The notes: a model not told the origin generated them from the sequence alone. Numbered from the stretch's first letter, positions 34,964 through 43,819 are shown. The stretch: 64,000 nt of DNA from Sphingobacteriaceae bacterium (GCA_016705695.1 JADJLA010000002.1:186001-250000), one strand, 5' to 3'. Translations and numbers: made by a program.

Positions 34964-35554
34964 ATGTGGCTCTTTAAGAAAGCTTCATATCAAAGCGATG
35001 AGGAGATCATAAAAGCCTATAAAGACACCGGTAACACGGCCTTGATAGGTGAACTCTTCGAAAAGCACGTGAAAACGATTTATGGGGCATGCTTGTTCTT
35101 TTTTAAGGATAAAGCAGAGGCTCAAGATGCGGTCATGCAGATCTTTGAGAAATTGATTGTAGAGTTAAAGAAGAAAGAGGTGCTAAACTTTAAAGGTTGG
35201 TTGAGTTTTGTAGTAAGAAATCATTGCATTAATATCATTCGACAAAATAAAACCCGTTTCAGTTACCGAGAAGGGCATTTTGGATTTGAATTGGAAGCGC
35301 CTGATGAACAAGAAGAGAATTATTTAGCAAGCTTAAGTAATGAAGAGTTAATAGAAAAGCTACCAATGTTCCTGAACAAACTTAACGCTAAACAAAAAGA
35401 TTGCATTGAATTGTTCTTTTTGAAAAACAAAAGCTATCAGGATATTGCCTCATCTACCGGATATAGCTTGAATGAAGTGAAAAGTTATATACAGAATGGA
35501 AAACGAAATTTAAAGCAGATCATATTAGATCATAAAGATACAAATGCCGCATAA
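34964..35554 (+). CDS. ECF-type RNA polymerase sigma factor
   Basis: 196 residues. Region 2 is seen in NTALIGELFEKHVKTIYGACLFFFKDKAEAQDAVMQIFEKLI, with WLSFVVRNHCINIIRQ as 2.3-2.4. Region 4 is KLNAKQKDCIELFFLKNKSYQDIASSTGYSLNEVKSYIQNGKRNL, a sigma-70 r4 helix-turn-helix. It should redirect RNA polymerase to a small gene set. The next gene overlaps by 11 bases and encodes a single-pass membrane protein in the position of an anti-sigma factor. Confidence 0.93.
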   Translation: MWLFKKASYQSDEEIIKAYKDTGNTALIGELFEKHVKTIYGACLFFFKDKAEAQDAVMQIFEKLIVELKKKEVLNFKGWLSFVVRNHCINIIRQNKTRFSYREGHFGFELEAPDEQEENYLASLSNEELIEKLPMFLNKLNAKQKDCIELFFLKNKSYQDIASSTGYSLNEVKSYIQNGKRNLKQIILDHKDTNAA

Positions 35555-36521
35555 TAAGAACATAAATAACGACCTTGAACATTTGGCCGATCTGGGATAT
35601 GATCAATTTCCCGGCGCTGAAAAAGATGTGGAGGAACTAAAGCAAAAGATAAAAGCTAGAGCAGGGGCTCGCGCAATAACAGGAAACACATTTCTTGTGA
35701 TCGCAATTAGTTTATTCCTTGGGGTCACTATTTTTTTTGCTATATATAACGCCCCGATTTTATTTCCCTCGCGATATGAATCGTTGGCCGAAAAAGCAAA
35801 ACAAAATATCATTCAACAAATTAATCTAGATACCATTGATGTTTCAGGTAAAACAAAAAGGATAAAAGCCATACCAACAGAAAAGTTTTCAGAGCCACTT
35901 GAGTTAGATAGTTCAGTAAATTTTGGAAAGGCCGAAGAGTTAGAGGTCATCAACGAAATAACAGTAGGAGAAAATTCTGTTGACCACGATAATCTTAATT
36001 TGAAATATAGCCCAAATGCCCCTTATATTTATTTATACGATCTTAAAATAGCCAATTATAATGGTTACTACTTTAAAACACCTCAACGAGTTGTAGTGCA
36101 CGGAAGTTTAGAGGCCAATAAAGATTCACGAAATCATGAAGACCCTGCCACACAAATGCCCTACCGAGAATATTACCTTCATGATGTGATAAAAGATGCA
36201 ATGCGATCGTTTAAACAAAAAGATTATTCGCAATGCATTACTTTACTTGATCTAATAAGTGATTTTAGCACCAACGATGTGAATTGTGAATTTTACAGAG
36301 GCATGTGCTACTACTATTTACAAAATTATGAGGCAGCTTATAAGCAATTAAAGTTGAGTCGTGTCAACAAAATAAATGTGTTTGAAGAAGAAACTAACTT
36401 TTATCTTTCACTTACGTGCTTAAAGACCAGCAGAGACAAAGAAGCTATGAGTTTGCTCGAAAATGTTGTCAATAACAAGGGGTTTTACGCCAAAAAAGCT
36501 CAAGAAATGATGACTAAGTAG
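35544..36521 (+). CDS. Single-pass membrane protein with TPR-like C-terminus, candidate anti-sigma
   Basis: 325 residues. The N-terminal 48 residues are hydrophilic and cytoplasmic, followed by one membrane helix (about 49-73, TFLVIAISLFLGVTIFFAIY), a periplasmic linker, and a C-terminal helical repeat region (about 215-320: AMRSFKQKDYSQCITLLDLI...FYRGMCYYYLQNYEAAYKQLKLS...LSLTCLKTSRDKEAMSLL). That region resembles tetratricopeptide repeats. Overlap with the sigma gene and this topology suggest an anti-sigma factor, but no zinc-finger (ZAS) motif is visible in the N-terminus. The role is inferred from position alone. Confidence 0.7.
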   Translation: MPHNKNINNDLEHLADLGYDQFPGAEKDVEELKQKIKARAGARAITGNTFLVIAISLFLGVTIFFAIYNAPILFPSRYESLAEKAKQNIIQQINLDTIDVSGKTKRIKAIPTEKFSEPLELDSSVNFGKAEELEVINEITVGENSVDHDNLNLKYSPNAPYIYLYDLKIANYNGYYFKTPQRVVVHGSLEANKDSRNHEDPATQMPYREYYLHDVIKDAMRSFKQKDYSQCITLLDLISDFSTNDVNCEFYRGMCYYYLQNYEAAYKQLKLSRVNKINVFEEETNFYLSLTCLKTSRDKEAMSLLENVVNNKGFYAKKAQEMMTK

Positions 36522-36555
36522 GTACAGAATAATTTATTATCTTTGAATCCACGTT

Positions 36556-37272
36556 TTGAAAAAGATAATATTATATTTTGCTGCTGTTTTGATCCCTATG
36601 ATGCATAAGGCGCAAACTCAAAATTTGTATTACAAAACCCTTACCGATTCTATCATCAATACTTTTAGCGTAGACACCAATCATTTAAGCATCAAGCGCA
36701 CCGATCCAATGATCAAGTACAAAAATTATTTTAATTATGTGCTTTGCTTTTATAAAAATCTTGAATACAAAAAGATCAGGATCAGATCGGAAAAAACACA
36801 TCATGTTGCTGATGTAAAACCAAAACCAATTGATGTAATAGCCGCGCCCGAAGAAAGAGTTTATACCATTATTTTTAGTTCAGGTACAGGCTCTTTGATA
36901 GATACTGTAACATTTGAGAAATTAAGTGTTGATTCGAAAATTGCATTGATAAGTAAGCAAATAAGTTTAGTACAGGAATATAGCACGCTTGGTTTTTTTG
37001 AAGTAATAGGTATGCGTTTTAAAAAACACTCTATTAGGCGATCAAAGGAATTAAATAAGGATGTTAACTTGTATAGTATTGAGGCAGGACTTGGCTATCA
37101 ATTAATGACCTATACCAACGAAGTGTACGATAAATTATTTGAAGATAATTGGACCAACAAACACGATCAAAAGAAATATTACGAAAAAAACACACATAGT
37201 TTAATGAGATACGACGCCATTAAAATTTATTTATACGATTACCCTGTATATCTTCAAAATGTTTATAAGTAA
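36556..37272 (+). CDS. Exported protein of unknown function
   Basis: 238 residues starting with TTG at 36556, chosen because the signal peptide (MKKIILYFAAVLIPMMHKAQ) starts there and TATCTTTG (36538-36545) sits ten bases upstream as a promoter box. The mature part has no domain I recognise; it includes RVYTIIFSSGTGSLIDTVTFEKL and a Tyr-rich C-terminus (YDAIKIYLYDYPVYLQNVYK). It converges with the peptide transporter gene with two bases between the stops. Confidence 0.6.
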   Translation: MKKIILYFAAVLIPMMHKAQTQNLYYKTLTDSIINTFSVDTNHLSIKRTDPMIKYKNYFNYVLCFYKNLEYKKIRIRSEKTHHVADVKPKPIDVIAAPEERVYTIIFSSGTGSLIDTVTFEKLSVDSKIALISKQISLVQEYSTLGFFEVIGMRFKKHSIRRSKELNKDVNLYSIEAGLGYQLMTYTNEVYDKLFEDNWTNKHDQKKYYEKNTHSLMRYDAIKIYLYDYPVYLQNVYK

Positions 37273-37274
37273 GA

Positions 37275-38921
37275 TCACTCTTGCTTAAACACTTTATTTA
37301 AATTCTTTAGAAGGAAAAACAACAGAACGGTTGCAAACATTAGTAAACCAAAGTTGAGCCAAAAGAAATTCGACTTATCATCAAATTTATCCCAATTCTT
37401 TCCCAATTCTCCACTCACCTTATTACCTAAAGAAGTAGCCAAACTCCATCCACCCATCATTAATGCGGTTAAACGCGGAGGGGAAAGCTTAGAAACCATT
37501 GACAATCCCATTGGACTTAAACACAACTCTCCAATGGTAATAACACCGTATCCTGCAATGAGCCACCAATAACTTGCCTTCTGCATTCCATTATTGGTAT
37601 AATGTACAGCCGCCACCATTACCAAGGTAGAAAGTGCGCTAATTAAAAGTCCATAGGCGATCTTTGTAGCGGTAGTTGGTTCCTTTCCCCTTCTTTTTAA
37701 AAACGCAAAGAATGCAATAACCAAAGGAGTTAGAGCAATCACAAAGAATGGATTTATAGATTGGGAAATATTGGTGTTCAATAAATTTAAAGTTTGGCCG
37801 TGAGGTGGAAATTTATCGGGATCAAGATTTTTAAAATACGATGGGTAATCCTGACACATTACTGTTTCGCCCTTTTCATCTTTTATTTTACGAAACTGTT
37901 CATCTAACTGAGGAACCATTATGTTTTTCGCTTCTACCTTTTCAACACAACCTAATGCTTTAGCGGCCGGAGCAAATACAGTGGGGCACTCTCTATCGGT
38001 ATAATTATTAGCGTAAATGGTTAATGCTGTTCCGTTTTGTTTAAATATGGCCCAAAATAATATTACCACTAAAAAAATAGTGAACATCGTACCCAGTGGC
38101 TTCTTTTCCTCTTCGTTTGATTTAAAATATAGTGTAGCAAAGAAGAAAATTACCGGTATACAAAACATAAAAAAAGCATCGGTAGCATTGCTACTTAAAA
38201 TGGAGCCATCATTTCCTTTAAAAAACCAACCTATTACCGCAAAGACCACCCCTACCCCCATCACTTTTGCAAAATACATGATAAAAGGTTTGTCCTCCGG
38301 CTTTGGTTCGCGGCGTACATCAACATGTTTGTAATGCTTTAATCCTATAATAAAAGTGATCACGCCAATGAACATTCCAATACCTGCAGCCATAAATGCG
38401 CCGTTCCATCCTATTCTATTCAACATTATTGCACCAATAAAATTGCAAATGAATGCGCCAATATTAATACCCATGTAAAAAATATTATAACCCGTGTCTT
38501 TTTTGTCTTTGTAACGCGGGTCGTTAAACATATTTCCAAGCAACGTAGAAATATTTGGTTTAAAAAAACCGTTACCAATTACCATAATTACTAAAGCGGT
38601 ATAAAAAGCCCACATTTGGGGAATGGCAAGCATGCAATACCCAATTCCCATCATGGTACCTCCAAGAATAATAGAGAATCGATAACCTAGCTTAAGATCT
38701 GCCAATAATCCACCCATAAACGGCGTGAGGTAGGCCGCTGCAATAAATGTTCCGTAAATATCGGAAGCATCGGCATTATCCCAACCAAAACCTCCGGCTG
38801 TTTTTTCGGCCGTCATGTATAACACAAACAAGCCTATCATTAAATAATAACCAAAACGTTCCCAAAATTCTGTGAACACAAGGAAAAATAATCCCTCAGG
38901 ATATCTACGTTCTTTACTCAT
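37275..38921 (-). CDS. POT/PTR-family proton-coupled oligopeptide transporter
   Basis: 548 residues and 12-14 helices. The proton-coupling motif ExxER is present in TM1 as FTEFWERFGYY, with the family signature GGLLADLKLGYRFSIILGG after it and FYMGINIGAFICNFIGA later. Two extra helices between the N- and C-terminal halves are usual for bacterial POTs. A periplasmic insertion of about 100 residues in the second half (ECPTVFAPAAKALGCVEKVE...) is longer than in Escherichia coli DtpA but common in Bacteroidota. It imports di- and tripeptides with protons. Confidence 0.92.
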   Translation of the reverse strand: MSKERRYPEGLFFLVFTEFWERFGYYLMIGLFVLYMTAEKTAGGFGWDNADASDIYGTFIAAAYLTPFMGGLLADLKLGYRFSIILGGTMMGIGYCMLAIPQMWAFYTALVIMVIGNGFFKPNISTLLGNMFNDPRYKDKKDTGYNIFYMGINIGAFICNFIGAIMLNRIGWNGAFMAAGIGMFIGVITFIIGLKHYKHVDVRREPKPEDKPFIMYFAKVMGVGVVFAVIGWFFKGNDGSILSSNATDAFFMFCIPVIFFFATLYFKSNEEEKKPLGTMFTIFLVVILFWAIFKQNGTALTIYANNYTDRECPTVFAPAAKALGCVEKVEAKNIMVPQLDEQFRKIKDEKGETVMCQDYPSYFKNLDPDKFPPHGQTLNLLNTNISQSINPFFVIALTPLVIAFFAFLKRRGKEPTTATKIAYGLLISALSTLVMVAAVHYTNNGMQKASYWWLIAGYGVITIGELCLSPMGLSMVSKLSPPRLTALMMGGWSLATSLGNKVSGELGKNWDKFDDKSNFFWLNFGLLMFATVLLFFLLKNLNKVFKQE

Positions 38922-38946
38922 GTGTTAAAGATAGTAATTTATTGAA

Positions 38947-38981
38947 ATAAAAAATCCCCACAACATTTCTGCTGAGGGGAT
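38947..38981 (-). terminator. Terminator of the atpDC operon
   Basis: On the minus strand ATCCCC (38981-38976) and GGGGAT (38959-38954) form a 6-bp stem with a 16-base loop and run into six T. It follows the atpC stop by about 25 bases. Confidence 0.75.
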
Positions 38982-39005
38982 CCAATGTTTATGACACACA
39001 AAAAA

Positions 39006-39242
39006 CTAGTCCGCTAAAACCATCACAGTATTGTGTTTGATCTCGGCAACTCCACCTTTAATAACAAATTCTTTCTTCTCATTGTTATCTTCAATGATCT
39101 GAATTGTTCCAGCCTTTAAAGTACTTACAAATGGAGCATGGTCATCTAATACACCAAAGCTTCCTTCGCTTCCGGGAAAAATGGCAGATTTAACTTTGCC
39201 ATCGTACAGTTTTTTGTCAGGAGTGATGATTTCTAGTTTCAT
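39006..39242 (-). CDS. atpC: F1F0 ATP synthase epsilon subunit
   Basis: 78 residues, so only the N-terminal beta-sandwich domain (MKLEIITPDKKLYDGKVKSAIFPGSEGSFGVLDDHAPFVSTLK) is present and the C-terminal helical hairpin is missing. Short epsilon subunits are normal in Bacteroidota. It belongs to the central stalk of F1 and couples rotor to catalytic head. Its start overlaps the atpD stop by one base, and a terminator follows. The rest of the ATP synthase genes are elsewhere, as usual in this phylum. Confidence 0.93.
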   Translation of the reverse strand: MKLEIITPDKKLYDGKVKSAIFPGSEGSFGVLDDHAPFVSTLKAGTIQIIEDNNEKKEFVIKGGVAEIKHNTVMVLAD

Positions 39243-40750
39243 TATTTACTTTCTGCTAAAATTTTCTTACCCTTTTCAATTGCTTCTTCAATATTTCCTA
39301 CAAGGTTAAATGCAGCTTCCGGGTACTCATCTACTTTACCATCTAGGATCATATTAAATCCTTTGATAGTATCTTCAATTGGAACCAATACACCTTTTAA
39401 TCCTGTAAATTGCTCAGCAACATGGAATGGTTGTGATAAGAAACGTTGAACACGACGAGCGCGAGAAACAACTAATTTATCATCTTCACTTAATTCATCC
39501 ATACCAAGAATGGCAATGATATCTTGTAATTCTTTGTAACGTTGTAAGATGCTTTTTACACGCTGAGCACAATTGTAATGTGCTTCGCCAATTACTGTAG
39601 GAGATAAGATACGCGAAGTAGAATCCAAAGGATCCACCGCAGGATAAATTCCTAACTCAGCGATCTTACGACTTAATACAGTTGTTGCATCTAAGTGAGC
39701 AAATGTTGTTGCAGGGGCCGGATCGGTTAAGTCATCGGCAGGTACATAAACCGCTTGTACCGATGTAATAGATCCTTTTTTAGTTGAAGTGATTCGCTCT
39801 TGCATGATACCCATCTCAGTAGAAAGTGTTGGTTGGTAACCTACCGCTGAAGGCATACGACCTAACAACGCTGATACCTCAGCACCTGCTTGCGTGAAAC
39901 GGAAAATGTTATCTACGAAAAATAAAATATCTTTTCCCTGACCAGAACCATCTCCATCACGGAAATATTCTGCCAATGTTAATCCTGATAAAGCCACACG
40001 AGCACGTGCTCCAGGAGGCTCATTCATTTGACCGAACACTAAAGTTGCTTTTGATTCTGCTAAAGCTTTTACATCTACTTTAGAAAGATCCCAACCACCT
40101 TTTTCCATGCTGTGTTTGAACTCATCACCATATTTAATTACATCCGATTCAATGAACTCACGTAAAAGGTCATTTCCTTCACGTGTACGCTCACCTACTC
40201 CGGCAAATACTGATAAACCTGAATATGCCTTGGCAATATTATTTACCAATTCCATGATCAATACGGTTTTACCTACACCCGCACCACCAAACAAACCAAT
40301 TTTACCACCTTTTGCGTATGGCTCAATTAAGTCGATTACTTTGATACCTGTAAATAGAACTTCAGTTGATGTAGAAAGATCTTCGAATTTTGGAGGTTGA
40401 CGGTGAATAGAATAACCACCATCATTTTTTACGGTGTTGATACCATCAATTGCCTCACCCACTACATTAAACAAACGACCTTTTATTTGATCGCCAATTG
40501 GCATACGGATAGCGTTTCCGGTACCCTTAACTTCCATACCACGGTATAAACCGTCAGTACTATCCATCGCGATCGTTCTTACCGAATTTTCGCCTATGTG
40601 TTGTTGAACTTCCAAAATTAATTTTTGCCCGTTAGAACGTACAATTTCAAGAGCGTCCAAGATATTTGGTAATGTTCCGCCTTCAACGTCAAAACTTACG
40701 TCGATCACCGGACCAATAACTTGGGATATTTTGCCAATTTGTTTAGACAT
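39242..40750 (-). CDS. atpD: F1F0 ATP synthase beta subunit
   Basis: 502 residues. The beta-barrel domain is followed by the nucleotide domain with Walker A GGAGVGKT, catalytic Glu in GERTREGNDL, Walker B LFFVDNIFRFTQAG, and the DELSEEDK-like DELSEDDKLVVSRARR of the C-terminal domain. It is the catalytic subunit that makes ATP from ADP and phosphate. The minus-strand box TATTTTTG (40783-40776) gives a leader of about 20 bases. It is divergent from ribF. Confidence 0.97.
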   Translation of the reverse strand: MSKQIGKISQVIGPVIDVSFDVEGGTLPNILDALEIVRSNGQKLILEVQQHIGENSVRTIAMDSTDGLYRGMEVKGTGNAIRMPIGDQIKGRLFNVVGEAIDGINTVKNDGGYSIHRQPPKFEDLSTSTEVLFTGIKVIDLIEPYAKGGKIGLFGGAGVGKTVLIMELVNNIAKAYSGLSVFAGVGERTREGNDLLREFIESDVIKYGDEFKHSMEKGGWDLSKVDVKALAESKATLVFGQMNEPPGARARVALSGLTLAEYFRDGDGSGQGKDILFFVDNIFRFTQAGAEVSALLGRMPSAVGYQPTLSTEMGIMQERITSTKKGSITSVQAVYVPADDLTDPAPATTFAHLDATTVLSRKIAELGIYPAVDPLDSTSRILSPTVIGEAHYNCAQRVKSILQRYKELQDIIAILGMDELSEDDKLVVSRARRVQRFLSQPFHVAEQFTGLKGVLVPIEDTIKGFNMILDGKVDEYPEAAFNLVGNIEEAIEKGKKILAESK

Positions 40751-40810
40751 GGGATTTTCCTTTTAAATTTGGGCACAAAAATACAGCTTTTTACATATAA
40801 AAACACTATT

Positions 40811-40840
40811 TTGTTAATAAAATGAATAGATTATTTTTGT
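40811..40840 (+). promoter_or_regulatory. ribF promoter, nearly leaderless
   Basis: TTTG (40811-40814), 18 bases, TATTTTTG (40833-40840). The box ends three bases before the ATG at 40844. Confidence 0.55.
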
Positions 40841-40843
40841 GTC

Positions 40844-41791
40844 ATGTTAACTGTTAGATACACCGAAAATTTTAGAATAGAGAAGCCTTGCATCCTTACC
40901 ATAGGAACCTTTGACGGGGTTCATTTAGGGCATCAAAAAATACTAAAAAGACTAAACGAGGTAAAGCAAAAAACAGGTTTAAATTCCACCATTTTAACAT
41001 TTGATCCACACCCTAGAAAAGTGCTTTTTCCGGAGCAAAAAGACCTCAAATTAATTACCACAACCGATGAGAAACTGGCTCTTTTAGAGCAAAATAGCAT
41101 TGATATTACTATAGTTTACCCCTTTAGCAAAGCCTTTGCACAAATGGACCCACAGGCTTATATTAGAGATATATTAATAAAGAGTTTGAGAGTGAAATAT
41201 TTGATCATCGGCTACGACCATAAATTTGGAAAGAACCGAGATGGGGATATTAAAACATTGAAGAATTATTCCAAAGAATTTAATTACGAAGTTGAAGAAA
41301 TTAGTGTACATGATATAAATCATATCAATGTTAGCTCAAGCAAGATCAGAGAGGCGCTTAATAAAGGCGAAATTGAATTAGCTAATAAATATTTGGGGCA
41401 AGAATTCTTTATTACAGCATTAGTTGTAAAAGGAAAACAATTGGGAAGAACTTTAGGATATCCAACAGCAAATTTGGAGATCGATGATGAGGATAAAATG
41501 ATCCCGGCGATTGGCGTTTATCTTGTGAATGTACTAATAGATCACAAAGAGTTTTATGGAATGTTAAGTATTGGTAAAAATCCAACTACCGATACGGATG
41601 AACTCGTAAAAATTGAAGTGAATATCTTTAACTTTGACAAAGACATTTACAATAATACTGTTCGCGTTTCGTTCATGAAGCGATTGCGCGATGAAGTAAA
41701 ATTTGAGACCATTGAATTGCTAAAAACTCAATTGAAACACGATAAAGAAAATTGCCTAAAATTAATTGAGGAGCTAAATCAACATGCGTAA
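40844..41791 (+). CDS. ribF: Bifunctional riboflavin kinase/FAD synthetase RibF
   Basis: 315 residues. The N-terminal FAD synthetase domain has the nucleotidyltransferase motif GTFDGVHLGHQKIL (21-34) and the later VSSSKIREAL (ISSTxIR-type). The C-terminal flavokinase domain has GKQLGRTLGYPTANLEI and GMLSIGKNPTTD. It turns riboflavin into FMN and then FAD. The LRR gene starts eight bases before its stop and is probably translated with it. Confidence 0.95.
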   Translation: MLTVRYTENFRIEKPCILTIGTFDGVHLGHQKILKRLNEVKQKTGLNSTILTFDPHPRKVLFPEQKDLKLITTTDEKLALLEQNSIDITIVYPFSKAFAQMDPQAYIRDILIKSLRVKYLIIGYDHKFGKNRDGDIKTLKNYSKEFNYEVEEISVHDINHINVSSSKIREALNKGEIELANKYLGQEFFITALVVKGKQLGRTLGYPTANLEIDDEDKMIPAIGVYLVNVLIDHKEFYGMLSIGKNPTTDTDELVKIEVNIFNFDKDIYNNTVRVSFMKRLRDEVKFETIELLKTQLKHDKENCLKLIEELNQHA

Positions 41792-42383
41792 GATACTTTT
41801 TATACTTTTTATTTTAAGCTTGAGTTGCTCATTCGCGCAAACCGAACTTTTAGATTCGGCGGCTGTAATGCAAACCGATGAGTATACCGACCTTGCAGTT
41901 GCTTTAGCAAATAAAGACAATGTTGTTAGATTGAGCTTACGCAAAAAAAAGTTCAAAACATTTCCAATGGAAGTTCTCCAATTTAAGAACTTGCAGTATT
42001 TGGATATCAGTAAGAACACAATAAAAACATTGCCCGATAGTATTGTTACTCTCAAAAAATTGCAATTCCTTATTTGCAGTAAAACCGATCTTGAAACCTT
42101 GCCAAAGAATATTGGCGATATGGAAAATTTAAAATACATCAATTTCAATCAAAACGAAATTGCCACTTTACCTTATAGTTTTGGTAGATTAGCGAATTTA
42201 CAGCATGCCGATTTTTGGGATAATAACTTAGATCAGTTCCCGCCGAGCATGAATCAACTAACTAATTTAAAGTCGTTGGATCTACGAAACATCATGATCT
42301 CTAAAACAAAACAAGAAGCATTGCAAAATCAGATCCCAAAAACAAAGATCTATTTTAGTGCGCCTTGTAATTGCGGAGGGTAG
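41784..42383 (+). CDS. Exported leucine-rich-repeat protein
   Basis: 199 residues with a signal peptide (cut near SFAQ at 18). At least five leucine-rich repeats of about 23 residues run from 50 to 180 (NLQYLDISKNTIKTLPDSIV, KLQFLICSKTDLETLPKNIG, NLKYINFNQNEIATLPYSFG, NLQHADFWDNNLDQFPPSM). It ends in a Cys-containing tail CNCGG. LRRs form a curved binding surface, so a protein-binding role outside the cytoplasm is likely. It overlaps ribF by eight bases; there is no functional link known between the two. Confidence 0.82.
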   Translation: MRKILFILFILSLSCSFAQTELLDSAAVMQTDEYTDLAVALANKDNVVRLSLRKKKFKTFPMEVLQFKNLQYLDISKNTIKTLPDSIVTLKKLQFLICSKTDLETLPKNIGDMENLKYINFNQNEIATLPYSFGRLANLQHADFWDNNLDQFPPSMNQLTNLKSLDLRNIMISKTKQEALQNQIPKTKIYFSAPCNCGG

Positions 42384-42413
42384 TTCAATCATATGTTCAA
42401 AACGTCAAATATC

Positions 42414-42941
42414 ATGTTTAAGAGGTTCGTTTTGGTGATACTATCCGTTTTTATGTTGCATGGTAACTTTGTGCGATCACAAACTAAAACCAACACTGTT
42501 AAGGCGTCTGATCCTGTCAAAAAAAAACCTGTAATTGTAGAAAAATTCAAAGTTTCTGGCAGAGCTTTTTACCGAGGTAGTTGGTGCTCAGGTAAAACAC
42601 CAACTTATGAACAAGAAGAAGAAGCAACAAAAATCAAACTTCTTCCTATAACTTTCTATTTTATTAACGAGAGTTCAAAATCGAAAAAGAAAACTCATGT
42701 TTATTGCGACAGCAACGGATACTTTGAAACACAATTACCAAAAGGAGAATATTCGGTTGGATCAGTTGAAGACTATGAAGTTGGTAAGTATAACTATAAA
42801 GGAAAAGATACGTTGAGGAATAGCAAGCTTGAGGATTTCAGCCTGATCAAGGAAGGGATATACGGAGATATGGTTATCACCGGCGAAAAGAACGATCTCA
42901 TATTAAGTTTCCATAAAAAATGTTTCGGAACAGCGGAATGA
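42414..42941 (+). CDS. Exported protein with prealbumin-like fold, unknown function
   Basis: About 175 residues from ATG 42414 (MFKRFVLVILSVFMLHGNF). An earlier ATG at 42393 adds seven polar residues ahead of the signal and is less likely. The mature part (KVSGRAFYRGSWCSGKTPTYEQEE...FYFINESSKSKKKTHVYCDSNGYFETQLPKGEYSVG) follows the pattern of a small carboxypeptidase-regulatory or transthyretin-like beta domain. No named family is recognised. It follows the LRR gene by 30 bases. Confidence 0.6.
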   Translation: MFKRFVLVILSVFMLHGNFVRSQTKTNTVKASDPVKKKPVIVEKFKVSGRAFYRGSWCSGKTPTYEQEEEATKIKLLPITFYFINESSKSKKKTHVYCDSNGYFETQLPKGEYSVGSVEDYEVGKYNYKGKDTLRNSKLEDFSLIKEGIYGDMVITGEKNDLILSFHKKCFGTAE

Positions 42942-43068
42942 TCCCATTTCTACCTGGCAGTGGATCAAATCAATATTCGCTGCGCTCATTGCCTGCTTTC
43001 GTTTCAGAAAATTCAAGCGAGCTTGGTTTTCTTTACTCAAACATGCAATCTCTGATTTGATCATCAAG

Positions 43069-43155
43069 CGGAGACTGAGGGATTCGAACCCTCGATACAC
43101 TTGCGCGTATACAAACTTTCCAGGCTTGCTCGTTCGACCACTCTGACAAGTCTCC
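43069..43155 (-). tRNA. tRNA-Ser (GGA)
   Basis: On the minus strand the 7-bp acceptor stem GGAGACT pairs with AGTCTCC, followed by discriminator G. The anticodon loop CTGGAAAG gives anticodon GGA (codons UCC/UCU). The long variable arm (GTATACGCGCAAGTGTAT region) is typical of serine tRNA, and the T arm is GAGGGTTCGAATCCCTC. CCA is not encoded. Confidence 0.95.
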
Positions 43156-43283
43156 TAAAATTGGAGCGCAAATATAGTCCTATTTAATTCAAAGAACCGT
43201 TTCCATTTACAAATTGATAAGCACCACTTATACGAATTGAATTTTATCTTCTTAATTACTCTGTAACTTTATATCGAATGAGA

Positions 43284-43520
43284 TTAATACAGTCGTTTTT
43301 TTGCAAATGCTCTACCAGAACCGGACTTGAGGTATATTTCGAATTCATAGGCTTTGTACTTATTTGCAAAAACAGATTGATGAACAACTACAATAGGAAG
43401 TCTAAGAGCTGTATAGGCAACTTGACCTTTGCTGTGCCTTTGCAAACGATCCTCAATATTATTTGTACAACCAACATAATAAGTTTCATCGGAACACTTC
43501 AATATGTATACAGTCCACAT
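43284..43520 (-). CDS. Single-domain GIY-YIG endonuclease
   Basis: 78 residues, just the catalytic domain. VYILKCSDETYYVGCT has the GIY-YIG pair in its common Bacteroidota form (VYI...YYVG), followed by DRLQRHSKGQ (catalytic Arg) and YEFEIYLKSGSGRAFAKKRL (catalytic Glu and the conserved SGSGRAF end). Such small proteins are frequent, often in several copies per genome, with unknown role. It lies next to tRNA-Ser and has a terminator hairpin only about 20 bases ahead of its start plus a block of hairpins further upstream, which suggests a mobile or repeat-linked gene. Confidence 0.88.
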   Translation of the reverse strand: MWTVYILKCSDETYYVGCTNNIEDRLQRHSKGQVAYTALRLPIVVVHQSVFANKYKAYEFEIYLKSGSGRAFAKKRLY

Positions 43521-43533
43521 AATTCATAAAAAT

Positions 43534-43564
43534 AAAAAAAGGTTTGGAAATCCAAACCTTTTTA
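43534..43564. terminator. Terminator-like hairpin just upstream of the GIY-YIG gene
   Basis: GGTTTGG (43541-43547) and CCAAACC (43552-43558) with a four-base loop, flanked by A7 on the left and T5 on the right. On the minus strand it would stop transcripts before they enter the GIY-YIG gene. Confidence 0.7.
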
Positions 43565-43570
43565 TTATTC

Positions 43571-43646
43571 TCGCTTTACGCGATGCTCTCCTTCGCGATT
43601 TCATCGGACTGCGTCCGCCGAAGCTCGCTATGGCGAGCGAAGGCGG
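43571..43646. repeat. Cluster of hairpins of REP-like type
   Basis: Three small palindromes follow one another: TCGC-tttac-GCGA (43571-43583), CGGAC-TGC-GTCCG (43605-43617) and GCTCGC-TATG-GCGAGC (43623-43638). The last is extended by CCGCC/GGCGG outside a 3-by-3 internal loop (43616-43646). It is GC-rich against an AT-rich background, as in repeated extragenic palindromes. Open frames across it are short and look non-coding. Confidence 0.55.
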
Positions 43647-43819
43647 GCTCAAATTTACCCAGTTCGAACCAAATCACAAACGAAAATCCTGAAGAACTTC
43701 AAGAAGCCCAAATTCAGAGATTTTTAGGCGATTTAAGGGCGATAAGCCACTTTTGCAAGGCATTTAGGGTTGGTCAGAAATAAGGGCAATTATCGTATTT
43801 TACGGCAATTTTGCAGTAA

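Noticed and set aside
42903..43100. Minus-strand open frame of 65 codons beside the tRNA
   Set aside because: Its start lies inside tRNA-Ser and the rest has no signal, domain or promoter; treated as chance.
43504..43783. Two open frames on the plus strand across the hairpin cluster
   Set aside because: They run through a terminator and palindromes, and neither gives a protein-like pattern.
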